The notes: generated from the sequence alone by a model not told the origin. A stretch of DNA of 64,000 bases from Parasporobacterium sp. (GCA_017459985.1 JAFUBX010000035.1:34169-98168), one strand, 5' to 3'; positions 8,752 through 16,924 are shown, counted from the first letter of the stretch. Numbers and translations are program-made.

Positions 8752-10392
8752 ATGAGAGAAGATATGAAAAAGAATCAAAAGAAGTCTGCAAAAGGAATGG
8801 CAATCACGACGATCGTAGTTGTTGCATTAGTCGGAATTTCAGTATGTTCGTTGTATTCTTTGGCAAATCAGAAAAATAAAGTTGAGAATCCGGCAGGAAC
8901 CATCGCAGAGACCGAAGGCGCAGCAGCTGCAGTCGGCAAGCTCGTTCAGGCAGAGACTGTTCCGGAAGTCTATCCGGAATATGACTATGAAGCTTATGAA
9001 ACTTATGAAGAAGTCTATGAAGCTCCCGCCGAGATCGTTTCCGTCGATACGGAGATCGTGGTCGTGGACAGCGTCATTGATTTTGCTGCAGCAGAAGAAG
9101 AGCCGGCAGTTGTTGAGGAAGTATTCCAGGAAGCAGCTGTTGTGGAAGAGCCTGTCGCTCTTGCAGTTCTGAACACCGAACCCGTCTTTGTGGAAGAGTA
9201 CGTGGAAGAAGTCTATGAAGAGCCGGTTCCGGAGCTGGTGGTTTATGATGTTCCTGTTACCGAGCTGGTCGTTTATGAAGAACCCCAGGTGGAAGAACCT
9301 GTTTACGAAGAGCCCGAAGAGGAGCCCGTTTATGAAGAAGCTCCTGTGATCGAAGAATCCCCGGTAATCGAAGAGGCCCCGGCTGTCGAAGAACAGCCTG
9401 AGGAAGAGGCCGTTTACGAAGAGATTTCGGAAGAGCCGGTTTACGAAGAAGTTCCGGTGATTGAGGAAGAGCCCGTTTACGAGGAACCTGCTTACGAAGA
9501 GCCTGTTTATGAGGAGCCCGTATACGAAGAACCGGTTTATGAGGAAGTTGTAGAAGAAACTCCGGCAGAAGAAGTTTACGTTGAGGAGCTCCCGGTTGTT
9601 GAGGAAGTTCCGGCTGAACCGGCGGAAGAAGAGATTCCTGCGATTGAGGAGACTTCGGCTGCAGAAGCTCCGGTTGAAGAGACTCCGACCGCAGAAGCTC
9701 CGGCAGAGGAAGAGACTGCAGCTCCCGCCCAGACAGTGACCACTGTCACCGGTGAGGTTTCCGAAGTCAGACAGGATCTGGTGGATCTTGCTGCAAGCCG
9801 CGTAGGCGTTACCCCGTATGTGTGGGCCGGCAGATCACTGGAGACCGGTACGGACTGCTCCGGATTCGTAAACCTGATTTATGACAATTTCGGATACTAT
9901 GCATCTGCAGGTTCTGATGATTATCAGTACAACACCGGAAGCTGGGGAACCCAGATCAGCTATGATGAACTTCTTCCGGGCGATGTGGTTGTCTACTACA
10001 ACGGCGGACACGTTGGCATCTACGGCGGCGAGGACGAGTCCGGCAATGATATCGTGATCCACGATTCCAACGAGATCGACGGCGTTAAGGTTTCCGATAT
10101 GTTCTATTCGACTCCGACCGCTTACGTAAGGATCCTTGATGATGTGGAAGTTGAGAATCCGGTTGATTATTCCAACGTCTACTATGAAGAGGAAGATACC
10201 GACGAGGAGATCTACACCGAAGAAGAAACCTCTTACGAAACCTTTGAAGAAGAGACCTACTTTGCAGGAGCCGATGAGGAGGACGAGGACTCCGAGTCCT
10301 ATACCGGTGACAATGTTTACGAAGAGATCACCTGGGATTCCTGGGATGAGGGAGATTACTCCTGGGGCTATGACGAAGATTACGGCTATTGA
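8752..10392 (+). CDS. Membrane-anchored or secreted NlpC/P60 hydrolase with long Glu/Pro/Tyr-rich spacer
   Basis: A 546-residue protein predicted to cut peptidoglycan stem peptides. An uncleaved signal/anchor helix lies at about residues 16-36. Residues 60-330 form an extended spacer built from degenerate EPVYEEP and EEVPVIEE motifs. The NlpC/P60 domain (about 342-460) has Cys369 (DCSGF), His420 (GGHVGIYGG) and His437 (VIHDSN), the expected catalytic set. The last 80 residues are strongly acidic and aromatic. AGGAAGAGAA lies before ATG 8752; an in-frame ATG at 8764 is an alternative start. The acidic spacer resembles that of the secreted protein at 1955, suggesting both span the wall. It is followed by a clear terminator, so monocistronic. 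Confidence 0.88.
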   Translation: MREDMKKNQKKSAKGMAITTIVVVALVGISVCSLYSLANQKNKVENPAGTIAETEGAAAAVGKLVQAETVPEVYPEYDYEAYETYEEVYEAPAEIVSVDTEIVVVDSVIDFAAAEEEPAVVEEVFQEAAVVEEPVALAVLNTEPVFVEEYVEEVYEEPVPELVVYDVPVTELVVYEEPQVEEPVYEEPEEEPVYEEAPVIEESPVIEEAPAVEEQPEEEAVYEEISEEPVYEEVPVIEEEPVYEEPAYEEPVYEEPVYEEPVYEEVVEETPAEEVYVEELPVVEEVPAEPAEEEIPAIEETSAAEAPVEETPTAEAPAEEETAAPAQTVTTVTGEVSEVRQDLVDLAASRVGVTPYVWAGRSLETGTDCSGFVNLIYDNFGYYASAGSDDYQYNTGSWGTQISYDELLPGDVVVYYNGGHVGIYGGEDESGNDIVIHDSNEIDGVKVSDMFYSTPTAYVRILDDVEVENPVDYSNVYYEEEDTDEEIYTEEETSYETFEEETYFAGADEEDEDSESYTGDNVYEEITWDSWDEGDYSWGYDEDYGY

Positions 10393-10411
10393 TCCATATT
10401 TTATAAAGTCC

Positions 10412-10442
10412 AGAGCTGTCACAAGGTGGCAGCTCTTTTTTA
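10412..10442 (+). terminator. Rho-independent terminator after the NlpC/P60 gene
   Basis: AGAGCTGTCAC (10412-10422) and GTGGCAGCTCT (10426-10436) form an 11-bp stem with one G-U and a 3-nt loop, followed by a run of seven T (10436-10442). Confidence 0.9.
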
Positions 10443-10470
10443 ATGGAGCGTCCAAAAAAGCGGATGCAAG

Positions 10471-10499
10471 TTGACAGAGGAAAGCATATTAAATATAAT
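10471..10499 (+). promoter_or_regulatory. Consensus sigma-70 promoter for purA
   Basis: TTGACA (10471-10476), 17-bp spacer, TATAAT (10494-10499): both hexamers are perfect. The start codon of purA is 60 nt further on. Strong constitutive promoter expected. Confidence 0.9.
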
Positions 10500-10559
10500 T
10501 TCTAAGTTGTAAAGACTTGTTGCCAATATGGAAAACAAACATAGATTGGAGAAATAAAA

Positions 10560-11834
10560 ATGTCAAATTGCGCAATTGTTGGAATCAACTGGGGTGACGA
10601 AGGAAAGGGCCGGATGGTCGATCTGCTGACGCAGGATTATGATGTGGTTGTCCGTTATCAGGGCGGCGGAAATGCCGGTCATACTGTGGAGAATGAATTC
10701 GGCAAGTTTGCTCTGCATCTGCTTCCCTCCGGAATTTTCCGTCCCGGTGTCATGAATATTCTGGGAAACGGAGTCGCCGTAGACCTGGAAAGCCTTTGGG
10801 ATGAAATGACAACGGTCATGGATCAGGGGATTTCCCTGACGCCGGAGAATTTCCGCATCAGTGACAGAGCATCCCTGCTGCTTCCCTGGCACCGGATGCT
10901 GGATGGCCTGGAGGAAGCCAGATTGAAAGACAAAAAATATGGTTCCACAAAGCAGGGGATCGCACCGTTTTATTCCGACAAATATCAGAAGAAAACGATT
11001 CTGGCGGGAGAGCTGTTCTATCCGGAACAGCTGCAGGAACGTCTGGAAGGTCTTTTGGAATGGAAGAACCTGACGCTGACCGGCGTGTACGGTGCAGAAC
11101 CATTTACTATGGATCAGCTGATGGCATGGATCGATGAGTTTGGAGGCAAGCTGAAACCATTTATCTGTGATACCGGTAAATACCTGAGACAAGCCCAGTC
11201 AGACGGAAAACGGATCCTGTTTGAGGCCCAGCTGGGAGCCCTGAGAGATCTGGATTTCGGTATTTATCCATATACAACGTCCTCCAACGCAATTGCAGCT
11301 TACGCACCGGTGGGATCCGGACTGACTTCCGCAAAGATTGATACGGTGGTGGGGGTCGTCAAGGCATATTCCACCTGTGTGGGGGAAGGCCCCTTCGTCT
11401 GTGAAATGTTCGGACCGGAAGCGGATAAGCTCCGGGAAGAGGGTCATGAGTATGGTGCAAAGACCGGGCGTCCCCGTCGTGTCGGCCCGCTGGATATCGT
11501 GGCAACCCGTTACGGCGTGCAGATTCAGGGAGCAACAGACATCGCCCTGACTAAACTGGACGTGTTAAGCTATATGGATCAGATTCCGGTTTGTACCCAC
11601 TACGAACTGAATGGAGAGCAGACGGATGATTTTGTATTTCCGGCAGCACAGGATCTGGCAAAACCGGTGATCGAATACGTTCCCGGCTGGGGAACGGATA
11701 TTTCCGGGATCCGGACCTGGGAGGAACTTCCGGAGAATGCCAGAAACTATGTGCTGATGGTGGAGGAAGCCATTGGCTGCCATATCACCTATGTGTCCGT
11801 CGGCCCGGAGCGGGATGCTTACATTAAGAGATAG
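10560..11834 (+). CDS. purA: Adenylosuccinate synthetase
   Basis: A 424-residue cytoplasmic enzyme joining IMP and aspartate with GTP to make adenylosuccinate, the first committed step to AMP. Seen: the GTP-binding GINWGDEGKG (8-17) with catalytic Asp13, and GGGNAGHTV with catalytic His41. Length matches the family. A TTGGAG ribosome site precedes ATG 10560. purB follows 35 nt downstream, so the two enzymes of IMP-to-AMP conversion are co-transcribed from the perfect promoter upstream; guaA, the GMP branch, comes next. Confidence 0.97.
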   Translation: MSNCAIVGINWGDEGKGRMVDLLTQDYDVVVRYQGGGNAGHTVENEFGKFALHLLPSGIFRPGVMNILGNGVAVDLESLWDEMTTVMDQGISLTPENFRISDRASLLLPWHRMLDGLEEARLKDKKYGSTKQGIAPFYSDKYQKKTILAGELFYPEQLQERLEGLLEWKNLTLTGVYGAEPFTMDQLMAWIDEFGGKLKPFICDTGKYLRQAQSDGKRILFEAQLGALRDLDFGIYPYTTSSNAIAAYAPVGSGLTSAKIDTVVGVVKAYSTCVGEGPFVCEMFGPEADKLREEGHEYGAKTGRPRRVGPLDIVATRYGVQIQGATDIALTKLDVLSYMDQIPVCTHYELNGEQTDDFVFPAAQDLAKPVIEYVPGWGTDISGIRTWEELPENARNYVLMVEEAIGCHITYVSVGPERDAYIKR

Positions 11835-11869
11835 AGCCGCAGACAACCGCGGCGGAATGGAGAAATACT

Positions 11870-13285
11870 ATGACGAACAAATATGAATCCCCCTTATCCT
11901 CCCGATACGCATCCGCGTACATGCTGGATCTGTTTTCGGCGCAGACCCGGATCCGGACCTGGCGGAGGCTGTGGGTGGCGCTGGCAAGGGCAGAGCATAA
12001 CCTGGGGCTTAATATTACAGAAGAGCAGATCAGGGAAATGGAAGCGCACCTGGACGATATCGATTTTGAATGTGCTGCCAGAAGAGAAAAGGAAGTCCGC
12101 CACGATGTCATGGCTCATGTGTATACCTATGGCCAGGCCGCACCGTCGGCAGCCGGCATTATCCATCTGGGGGCGACCAGCTGCTATGTCACCGATAATG
12201 CAGATCTGGTGATCTACAGGGATGGCTTGACCTATCTGCGGGGCGAGCTTCTGAAGGTGATCGCCAATCTGGCGGATTTCGCAGAGAAATACAAATCCCT
12301 TCCGACCCTGGGGTATACCCATTACCAGCCGGCGCAGCTGGTGACCGTCGGCAAACGGGCAACGCTCTGGCTGCAGGATTTTGTGACGGATCTGGAGGAA
12401 CTGGATTTTGTAGTGGAACATCTTCCGTTCCTGGGATGCCGCGGAACCACAGGAACCGAAGCCAGTTTCATGGAACTGTTCGATGGGGATGAGAGTAAGA
12501 TCCGGGAAATGAACCGGCAGATCTGCGAAGAGTTCGGCTTTACGAAGATCTTCCCGGTCTGCGGACAGACCTATCCCAGAAAACTGGACAGCCGTATCCT
12601 GAATGTTCTGAGCAGCATTGCCCAGAGCTGCTACCGCATGGCCAATGATATCCGGTTGCTGCAGCATGACCGGCAGGTGGAAGAACCCTTTGAGAAGAAT
12701 CAGATCGGATCCTCCGCCATGCCCTACAAGAGAAATCCCATGCGTTCGGAGCGGATCTGTTCTCTGTCCAGATATCTGATGGCGGATGCCTCCAATGCGG
12801 CCATGACTGCATCTGTGCAGTGGCTGGAAAGAACTCTGGATGACTCCGCGAACCGGAGAATCTCCCTTCCGGAAGGATTCCTGTGCGCCGATGCCATCCT
12901 TCGGCTGGCCCAGAATGTTTCTGACGGACTGGTTGTCAACGAGAAGATCGTGGAACGTACGGTGAATGAATACCTTCCCTTTATCGCAACGGAAAATATT
13001 ATGATGGAGGGGGTTCGCCGGGGAGGCAATCGCCAGGAACTCCACGAGATCATCCGGGAATGCTCCATGAAGGCCACGGCCAATATGAAAAACGGGCTTC
13101 CCTGCAATCTGCTGTCCCTTCTTGCCGGTGAACCCGCATTTCACATGACGGAGGAAGAACTGACCGCCGCGCTGGATCCCAGCGCTTATATCGGCCGCTG
13201 CCCGGCTCAGGTGGAGGAATTCCTGGCAGAGATAAGGCCGCTGATCAAAGACGTCCGGAAAGATACCGCGGAGATTAACCTGTAA
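11870..13285 (+). CDS. purB: Adenylosuccinate lyase
   Basis: A 471-residue fumarase/aspartase-superfamily enzyme releasing fumarate from adenylosuccinate and from SAICAR in purine synthesis. Seen: the superfamily signature SSAMPYKRNPM starting at Ser281, the flexible loop carrying the catalytic serine, and the earlier TSCYVTDNAD and GYTHYQPAQ segments that supply substrate-binding residues. Length is that of the longer PurB subgroup. A GGAG-type site precedes ATG 11870. It forms an operon with purA (35-nt gap) and probably guaA. Confidence 0.97.
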   Translation: MTNKYESPLSSRYASAYMLDLFSAQTRIRTWRRLWVALARAEHNLGLNITEEQIREMEAHLDDIDFECAARREKEVRHDVMAHVYTYGQAAPSAAGIIHLGATSCYVTDNADLVIYRDGLTYLRGELLKVIANLADFAEKYKSLPTLGYTHYQPAQLVTVGKRATLWLQDFVTDLEELDFVVEHLPFLGCRGTTGTEASFMELFDGDESKIREMNRQICEEFGFTKIFPVCGQTYPRKLDSRILNVLSSIAQSCYRMANDIRLLQHDRQVEEPFEKNQIGSSAMPYKRNPMRSERICSLSRYLMADASNAAMTASVQWLERTLDDSANRRISLPEGFLCADAILRLAQNVSDGLVVNEKIVERTVNEYLPFIATENIMMEGVRRGGNRQELHEIIRECSMKATANMKNGLPCNLLSLLAGEPAFHMTEEELTAALDPSAYIGRCPAQVEEFLAEIRPLIKDVRKDTAEINL

Positions 13286-13286
13286 T

Positions 13287-13380
13287 TAGAAAAAGCTTCC
13301 CAGGTCTTTTATCATCAGAAACAGAGAAAAAGCTGCACAGACCATTAATCATCAGCAGCAGAGAAAAAGCTGCACAGGTA
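13287..13380 (+). repeat. Degenerate 37-bp tandem repeat between purB and guaA
   Basis: CAGAGAAAAAGCTGCACAG occurs at 13322-13340 and 13359-13377, and a more degenerate copy begins at 13287 (AGAAAAAGCTTCCCAG). The intervening sequence ATTAATCATCAGCAG is also partly repeated, giving three units of about 37 bp. No palindrome or T-run is evident, so it does not look like a terminator; it may simply be a local duplication in the purB-guaA spacer. Confidence 0.7.
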
Positions 13381-13439
13381 TTCTGTAATCGGTAATACGA
13401 TGGTCTTCCCTGCAGCGGAGAAATTTGGAAAAAGGATTT

Positions 13440-14972
13440 ATGGAGAAAATATTAGTATTGGATTTCGGCGGCCAATATAATCAGCTGATTGCCCGCCGGG
13501 TCCGGGATCATCATGTATATGCAGAAATCATGCCCTACAATGGGATCACAGTGGAGCAGATCAGGGAAGAAGGATACCGGGGAATCATTTTCACCGGCGG
13601 CCCCAACAGCGTCTATGATAATACGTCGCCCCATTATGATCCGGCGGTACTGGATCTGGGAATTCCGATTCTCGGGATCTGCTATGGCTGCCAGCTGATC
13701 GCTTATATGGCCGGCGGAAGGATTGAAGGGGCCATGGAATCTTCGGAATATGGCATGGTGACCTTGTACAGCGGTCCTTCTGTTCTTTATGACGGAATCC
13801 CGGACGAGAGCATCGTCTGGATGAGTCATACGGATTACGTAAACCGTCTTCCGGAGGATTATACGATCACGGGAACCACAGCCAAATGCCCCTGTGCTTC
13901 CATGGAAAATGCCTCCCGCAATATTTACGGAGTGCAGTTCCATCCGGAGGTGACCCATTCCCAATATGGGAATCAGATCTTGTACAACTTCCTGTATAAG
14001 GTCTGCAAATGCAGCGGCGACTGGAAAATGGAACATTTCATCGACGATACGGTGGAGCAGCTGCGGGAAAAGATCGGAAATAAAGGCGTGGTGCTGGGAC
14101 TTTCCGGCGGGGTTGACTCCTCTGTGGCAGCCGCCCTGTTGTCCAGGGCTGTTGGAAAACAGCTGACCTGCGTGTTTGTGGATCAGGGACTGATGCGCAA
14201 GGATGAGGGAGATTTTGTTGAAAACACCTTTACCCGTCTGTTTGATATGAACTTTGTACGGGTTAATTGCCAGGAAGCGTTTCTGGAGAAACTGAAAGGG
14301 GTCTCAGAACCGGAAGAGAAACGCCGGATCATCGGAACGGAATTTTACAAAGTGTTCTGGGAAGAGGTCCGGGCCCGTTACAGCGGAGGCTATTTTGCCC
14401 AGGGTACGATCTATCCGGACCGTATCGAGAGCGGCAAGGGTGACGCCGCCACCATCAAGACCCATCACAATCAGGTAAAAATGCCGGAGGACATCACCTT
14501 CGACGGCGTCATCGAGCCTCTACAGGACCTGTTCAAGGACGAGGTACGCAAGGTCGGGGAGAAGCTCGGGCTTCCCCGGGATCTGGTCTGGAGGCAGCCC
14601 TTCCCGGGACCGGGCCTCGGTGTCCGTGTAATCGGCGAAGTGACCGCTGAGAGGATCCGGATCCTTCAGGAGGCGGACTGGGTGCTTCGGGATGAAGTGG
14701 CCCGTTCCGGATATGACGAGAAGCTGGCCCAGTTCTTCGCCGTGCTGCCCGGAGTGAAAACAGTAGGCGTCATGGGCGATCACCGGACCTATGAAGAGCT
14801 GATCGCGATCCGCGCCGTGACCACCGACGATTTCATGACCGCTGACTGGGCGAAGATCCCCTATGATCTTCTGGGCCGGATCTCAAACCGGATCATCAAC
14901 GAAGTCGAGCACGTCAACCGGGTCGTTTACGATATCACCCAGAAGCCTCCGGGAACCGTGGAGTGGGAATAG
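13440..14972 (+). CDS. guaA: GMP synthase (glutamine-hydrolysing)
   Basis: A 510-residue two-domain enzyme converting XMP to GMP with glutamine and ATP. The class I glutamine amidotransferase domain (1-195) has nucleophile Cys81 (ICYGCQL), His168 and Glu170 (FHPEVT). The ATP pyrophosphatase domain follows with the PP-loop SGGVDSS (222-228), and the C-terminal dimerisation domain ends with the family-typical KPPGTVEWE. ATG 13440, preceded by AAAGGA, is preferred to TTG 13425, which would add five residues. Downstream there is a strong terminator. Confidence 0.97.
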   Translation: MEKILVLDFGGQYNQLIARRVRDHHVYAEIMPYNGITVEQIREEGYRGIIFTGGPNSVYDNTSPHYDPAVLDLGIPILGICYGCQLIAYMAGGRIEGAMESSEYGMVTLYSGPSVLYDGIPDESIVWMSHTDYVNRLPEDYTITGTTAKCPCASMENASRNIYGVQFHPEVTHSQYGNQILYNFLYKVCKCSGDWKMEHFIDDTVEQLREKIGNKGVVLGLSGGVDSSVAAALLSRAVGKQLTCVFVDQGLMRKDEGDFVENTFTRLFDMNFVRVNCQEAFLEKLKGVSEPEEKRRIIGTEFYKVFWEEVRARYSGGYFAQGTIYPDRIESGKGDAATIKTHHNQVKMPEDITFDGVIEPLQDLFKDEVRKVGEKLGLPRDLVWRQPFPGPGLGVRVIGEVTAERIRILQEADWVLRDEVARSGYDEKLAQFFAVLPGVKTVGVMGDHRTYEELIAIRAVTTDDFMTADWAKIPYDLLGRISNRIINEVEHVNRVVYDITQKPPGTVEWE

Positions 14973-14980
14973 CATTCGAA

Positions 14981-15022
14981 CCCCGCACTCCCTTTGTATT
15001 AAAAGGGCTTGCGGGGATTTTT
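14981..15022 (+). terminator. Rho-independent terminator after guaA
   Basis: Outer stem CCCCGC (14981-14986) with GCGGGG (15011-15016), inner stem CCCTTT with AAAGGG, followed by ATTTTT. It ends the purine cluster just before the next promoter. Confidence 0.88.
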
Positions 15023-15031
15023 ATGCCAGGT

Positions 15032-15081
15032 TTGACTCAAACTATAACATTTGCTATAATAAATATGAAATAAATGTTATA
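15032..15081 (+). promoter_or_regulatory. Promoter with a 10-bp inverted-repeat operator spanning the -10 box
   Basis: TTGACT (15032-15037), 17 bp, TATAAT (15055-15060) is a near-perfect promoter. A perfect inverted repeat TATAACATTT (15043-15052) / AAATGTTATA (15072-15081) brackets the -10 box and reaches the ribosome binding site AAAGGAGG (15081-15088). This is the expected geometry for autorepression by the HTH domain of the gene at 15095. Confidence 0.75.
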
Positions 15082-15094
15082 AAGGAGGACCGCC

Positions 15095-15976
15095 ATGGAA
15101 AGCCTCATTTTCGAAATCAGAAGCCGATTGAATGCCAGCCAGGATGACCTGGCAAAGATGGTCGGTGTCTCCTTCGCAACGGTGAACCGGTGGGAAAATG
15201 GCCATTCCATTCCAAACAAAGCAGCGCAGTTGCGTTTGTATGATGTTTGTAAAACACAGGGGGTCGATTTTGAAGATATTATCTGGAAAAAGATTGGGAA
15301 AACAGTATCCGGTCTGAATGTAGCTTCAGAAAGGTTGATTCTTTATCATGGCTCCAAATCCGGAATCAGGGGGCCAATTGCTCCGATCAGTAGAGAACGC
15401 TGTGACTTTGGCCGTGGTTTCTACATGGGTACGGAACCATATCAGCCTTTAACGTTGATCAGTGACTTTGAGGATTCAAAGTTTTATGTGATCAGTCTGG
15501 ATTTGACGGATCTGCGTGTTCGGAAGGTAAGCCCGGATATCGAATGGGCCCTGCTGGTAGCGTTTAACAGAGGGAAGATGGATGAAGCCAGAGGAACAGC
15601 AATGTATGATCGTTATATGCAGATGGCCAAAGGGTACGATGTGATTGTTGGAAGTATTGCAAACGACCGGATGTTTTATGTGCTGGACAACTTCTTCCTT
15701 GGGAATATCACGGATAAAGCACTTGTGATGAGTTTATCGGCGCTCCAACTGGGACAGCAGTATGTTGCGATCACCGGGAAGGCCTGTAAGCATGTAATTA
15801 TTGAGACAGAAATAGAGTTATCCTATCTGGAACGCATTTTCCTTCGCGATCTTAGTGAATCCAACCGCGTAAACGGCGTCAACCTGGCAAATGATATTTG
15901 CAGGAATTATCGCAGGGAAGGCAAGTTCTTTGATGAGATTCTGAAAGAGGCAGCAGGAGGTGAAAACCGTGGATAG
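15095..15976 (+). CDS. XRE-type HTH fused to a DUF3990 (ADP-ribosyltransferase-like) domain
   Basis: A 293-residue protein. Residues 3-60 form an XRE/Cro-type helix-turn-helix (SQDDLAKMVGVSFATVNRWE). From about 80 onwards it matches the DUF3990 pattern: LYHGS (83-87), DFGRGFY (104-110), FNRG (157-160) and YDVIVGSIANDR (181-192). DUF3990 is thought to be related to ADP-ribosyltransferases (family knowledge, not shown here). The stop overlaps the next gene, implying translational coupling. The most likely reading is a toxin-antitoxin-like or stress module in which the HTH autoregulates the operon. Enzymatic activity is unproven and the domain might instead act as a ligand sensor. Confidence 0.75.
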   Translation: MESLIFEIRSRLNASQDDLAKMVGVSFATVNRWENGHSIPNKAAQLRLYDVCKTQGVDFEDIIWKKIGKTVSGLNVASERLILYHGSKSGIRGPIAPISRERCDFGRGFYMGTEPYQPLTLISDFEDSKFYVISLDLTDLRVRKVSPDIEWALLVAFNRGKMDEARGTAMYDRYMQMAKGYDVIVGSIANDRMFYVLDNFFLGNITDKALVMSLSALQLGQQYVAITGKACKHVIIETEIELSYLERIFLRDLSESNRVNGVNLANDICRNYRREGKFFDEILKEAAGGENRG

Positions 15977-16379
15977 TATTCAATTGAAACTTTGTGATAT
16001 CCAGGGACGCCTATTCGAAAAATCGACTGCCTACGCCAGCGAAAGTTTTATCCGGGATTTCATGAATTCGGAGGTAGCCAGGCATTTGGACTCTCCGTAT
16101 AACAAGTTACAATGGATGGGCGAAGAATACCTCCTGGAAGAACTGAAAGACGAAAAAGAACTGAGCGTGGAAGGTGAAAAGTACAATCCGGATGTTCTGT
16201 ACTGGATCGGATACCTGTACCGCTATTGGGCAAGTTCGCGAGGCGAAAGAAGCAAAAGAATCTATCGGCTGGCACCGGCAAAAACGTTGAAAAGAAATTA
16301 TTTCGCGTTTCATACATTCGATCCTGATGTTGCGATCGATGATTTGATAGAGATAGGCAGACAAAGACAAACAAAATAG
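15969..16379 (+). CDS. Small partner protein of the HTH-DUF3990 gene, family not recognised
   Basis: A 136-residue soluble protein. GTG 15969 is chosen because AGGAGG (15955-15960) lies 8 nt upstream; an earlier in-frame GTG at 15960 would overlap that site. It overlaps the preceding gene by 8 nt, so expression is coupled. Sequence seen: N-terminal helices, a central YNPDVLYWIGYLYRYWAS segment rich in aromatics, then a basic stretch and a C-terminal acidic helix. No catalytic motif is visible. By position and size it is a candidate antitoxin or accessory factor to the DUF3990 protein; that role is inference. Confidence 0.7.
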   Translation: MDSIQLKLCDIQGRLFEKSTAYASESFIRDFMNSEVARHLDSPYNKLQWMGEEYLLEELKDEKELSVEGEKYNPDVLYWIGYLYRYWASSRGERSKRIYRLAPAKTLKRNYFAFHTFDPDVAIDDLIEIGRQRQTK

Positions 16380-16397
16380 ATGGGATGAGGAATACTG

Positions 16398-16508
16398 ATG
16401 ATAAACGAAACAATTCAGCAGCTGTTTGACCGGAAGTCCATCAGGGTTTATCTGGATAAAGATATTCCGGAAAAAGACAAGGCCTTGATCCTGCAGGCTG
16501 CGGTCCAG
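16398..16508 (+). pseudogene. Nitroreductase N-terminal remnant
   Basis: From ATG 16398 the frame encodes INETIQQLFDRKSIRVYLDK and then IPEKDKALILQAAVQ, the start of a nitroreductase-family flavoprotein (the RKSIR segment contributes to FMN binding). After about residue 37 similarity ends, and 32 nt later repeat element B begins; beyond the element no nitroreductase sequence is found. A complete family member has roughly 170-250 residues, so about four fifths is missing. The gene was cut by insertion plus deletion or by recombination at the repeat. It lies 18 nt after the DUF3990 partner gene and may have been in its operon. Confidence 0.75.
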
Positions 16509-16539
16509 ATCCGTCTTTCCCGCAGGAGGAAAACGCTCT

Positions 16540-16748
16540 ACCGCAATGCTGCAGTTTTTCGTCAGGCTCTGCCGAAAATCTCACGCAATGCTGCAGTTTT
16601 TCGGCAGAAGGTCCAGATTTTACCGCAATGCTGCAGTTTTTCGGCAGATTTTACCGCAATGCTGCAACTTTTCGGCAGACTTGCCGAAAATCTCACGCAA
16701 TGCTGCAATTTTTCGGCAGCCCCTGTCGAAAACATCGAGCATTGCGGT
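16540..16748. repeat. Modular BOX-like repeat element, copy B
   Basis: Bounded by ACCGCAATGC (16540-16549) and GCATTGCGGT (16739-16748). It contains five GCAATGCTGCA units (16543, 16585, 16625, 16656, 16697). Units 2 and 5 carry the full stem with TGCCGAAAA upstream and TTTTTCGGCAG downstream; units 3 and 4 begin like the element's left end (TTTACCGCAATGC). Copy B differs from A and C in unit number and order but has the same 3' module (CTGTC, AAAACATCGAGC). It occupies the site where the nitroreductase remnant breaks off. Confidence 0.85.
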
Positions 16749-16811
16749 AACCGACCGGAATGCGGGACTGCTAGGCAAAAAAATATCAATTCCTTTGCAA
16801 GATGCGGTTTT

Positions 16812-16845
16812 ATTGTATAATACAATCACCTGATTGTGGTATAAT
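16812..16845 (+). promoter_or_regulatory. Extended -10 promoter with two overlapping palindromes
   Basis: TATAAT at 16840-16845 with TG one base upstream (16837-16838) is an extended -10. Upstream lie the perfect palindromes ATTGTATAATACAAT (16812-16826) and CAATCACCTGATTG (16823-16836), overlapping by four bases; the first contains another TATAAT. Probably the regulated start of the permease-kinase transcript at 17025. Confidence 0.55.
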
Positions 16846-16852
16846 GCTGACT

Positions 16853-16924
16853 GTGGACGTGCGGGAAAGTATGCGGATCCGCAAGAGACGTGGACGCGCG
16901 GGAAAGACTGCAAATCCGGAGGAA
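16853..16924 (+). repeat. Imperfect 37-bp direct repeat in the leader of the permease-kinase gene
   Basis: GTGGACGTGCGGGAAAG (16853-16869) recurs as GTGGACGCGCGGGAAAG (16890-16906), and ATCCG follows both at a similar distance. The rest of the leader to 17024 is purine-rich with no recognisable gene; a small basic open frame there has no supporting ribosome site. Confidence 0.55.
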
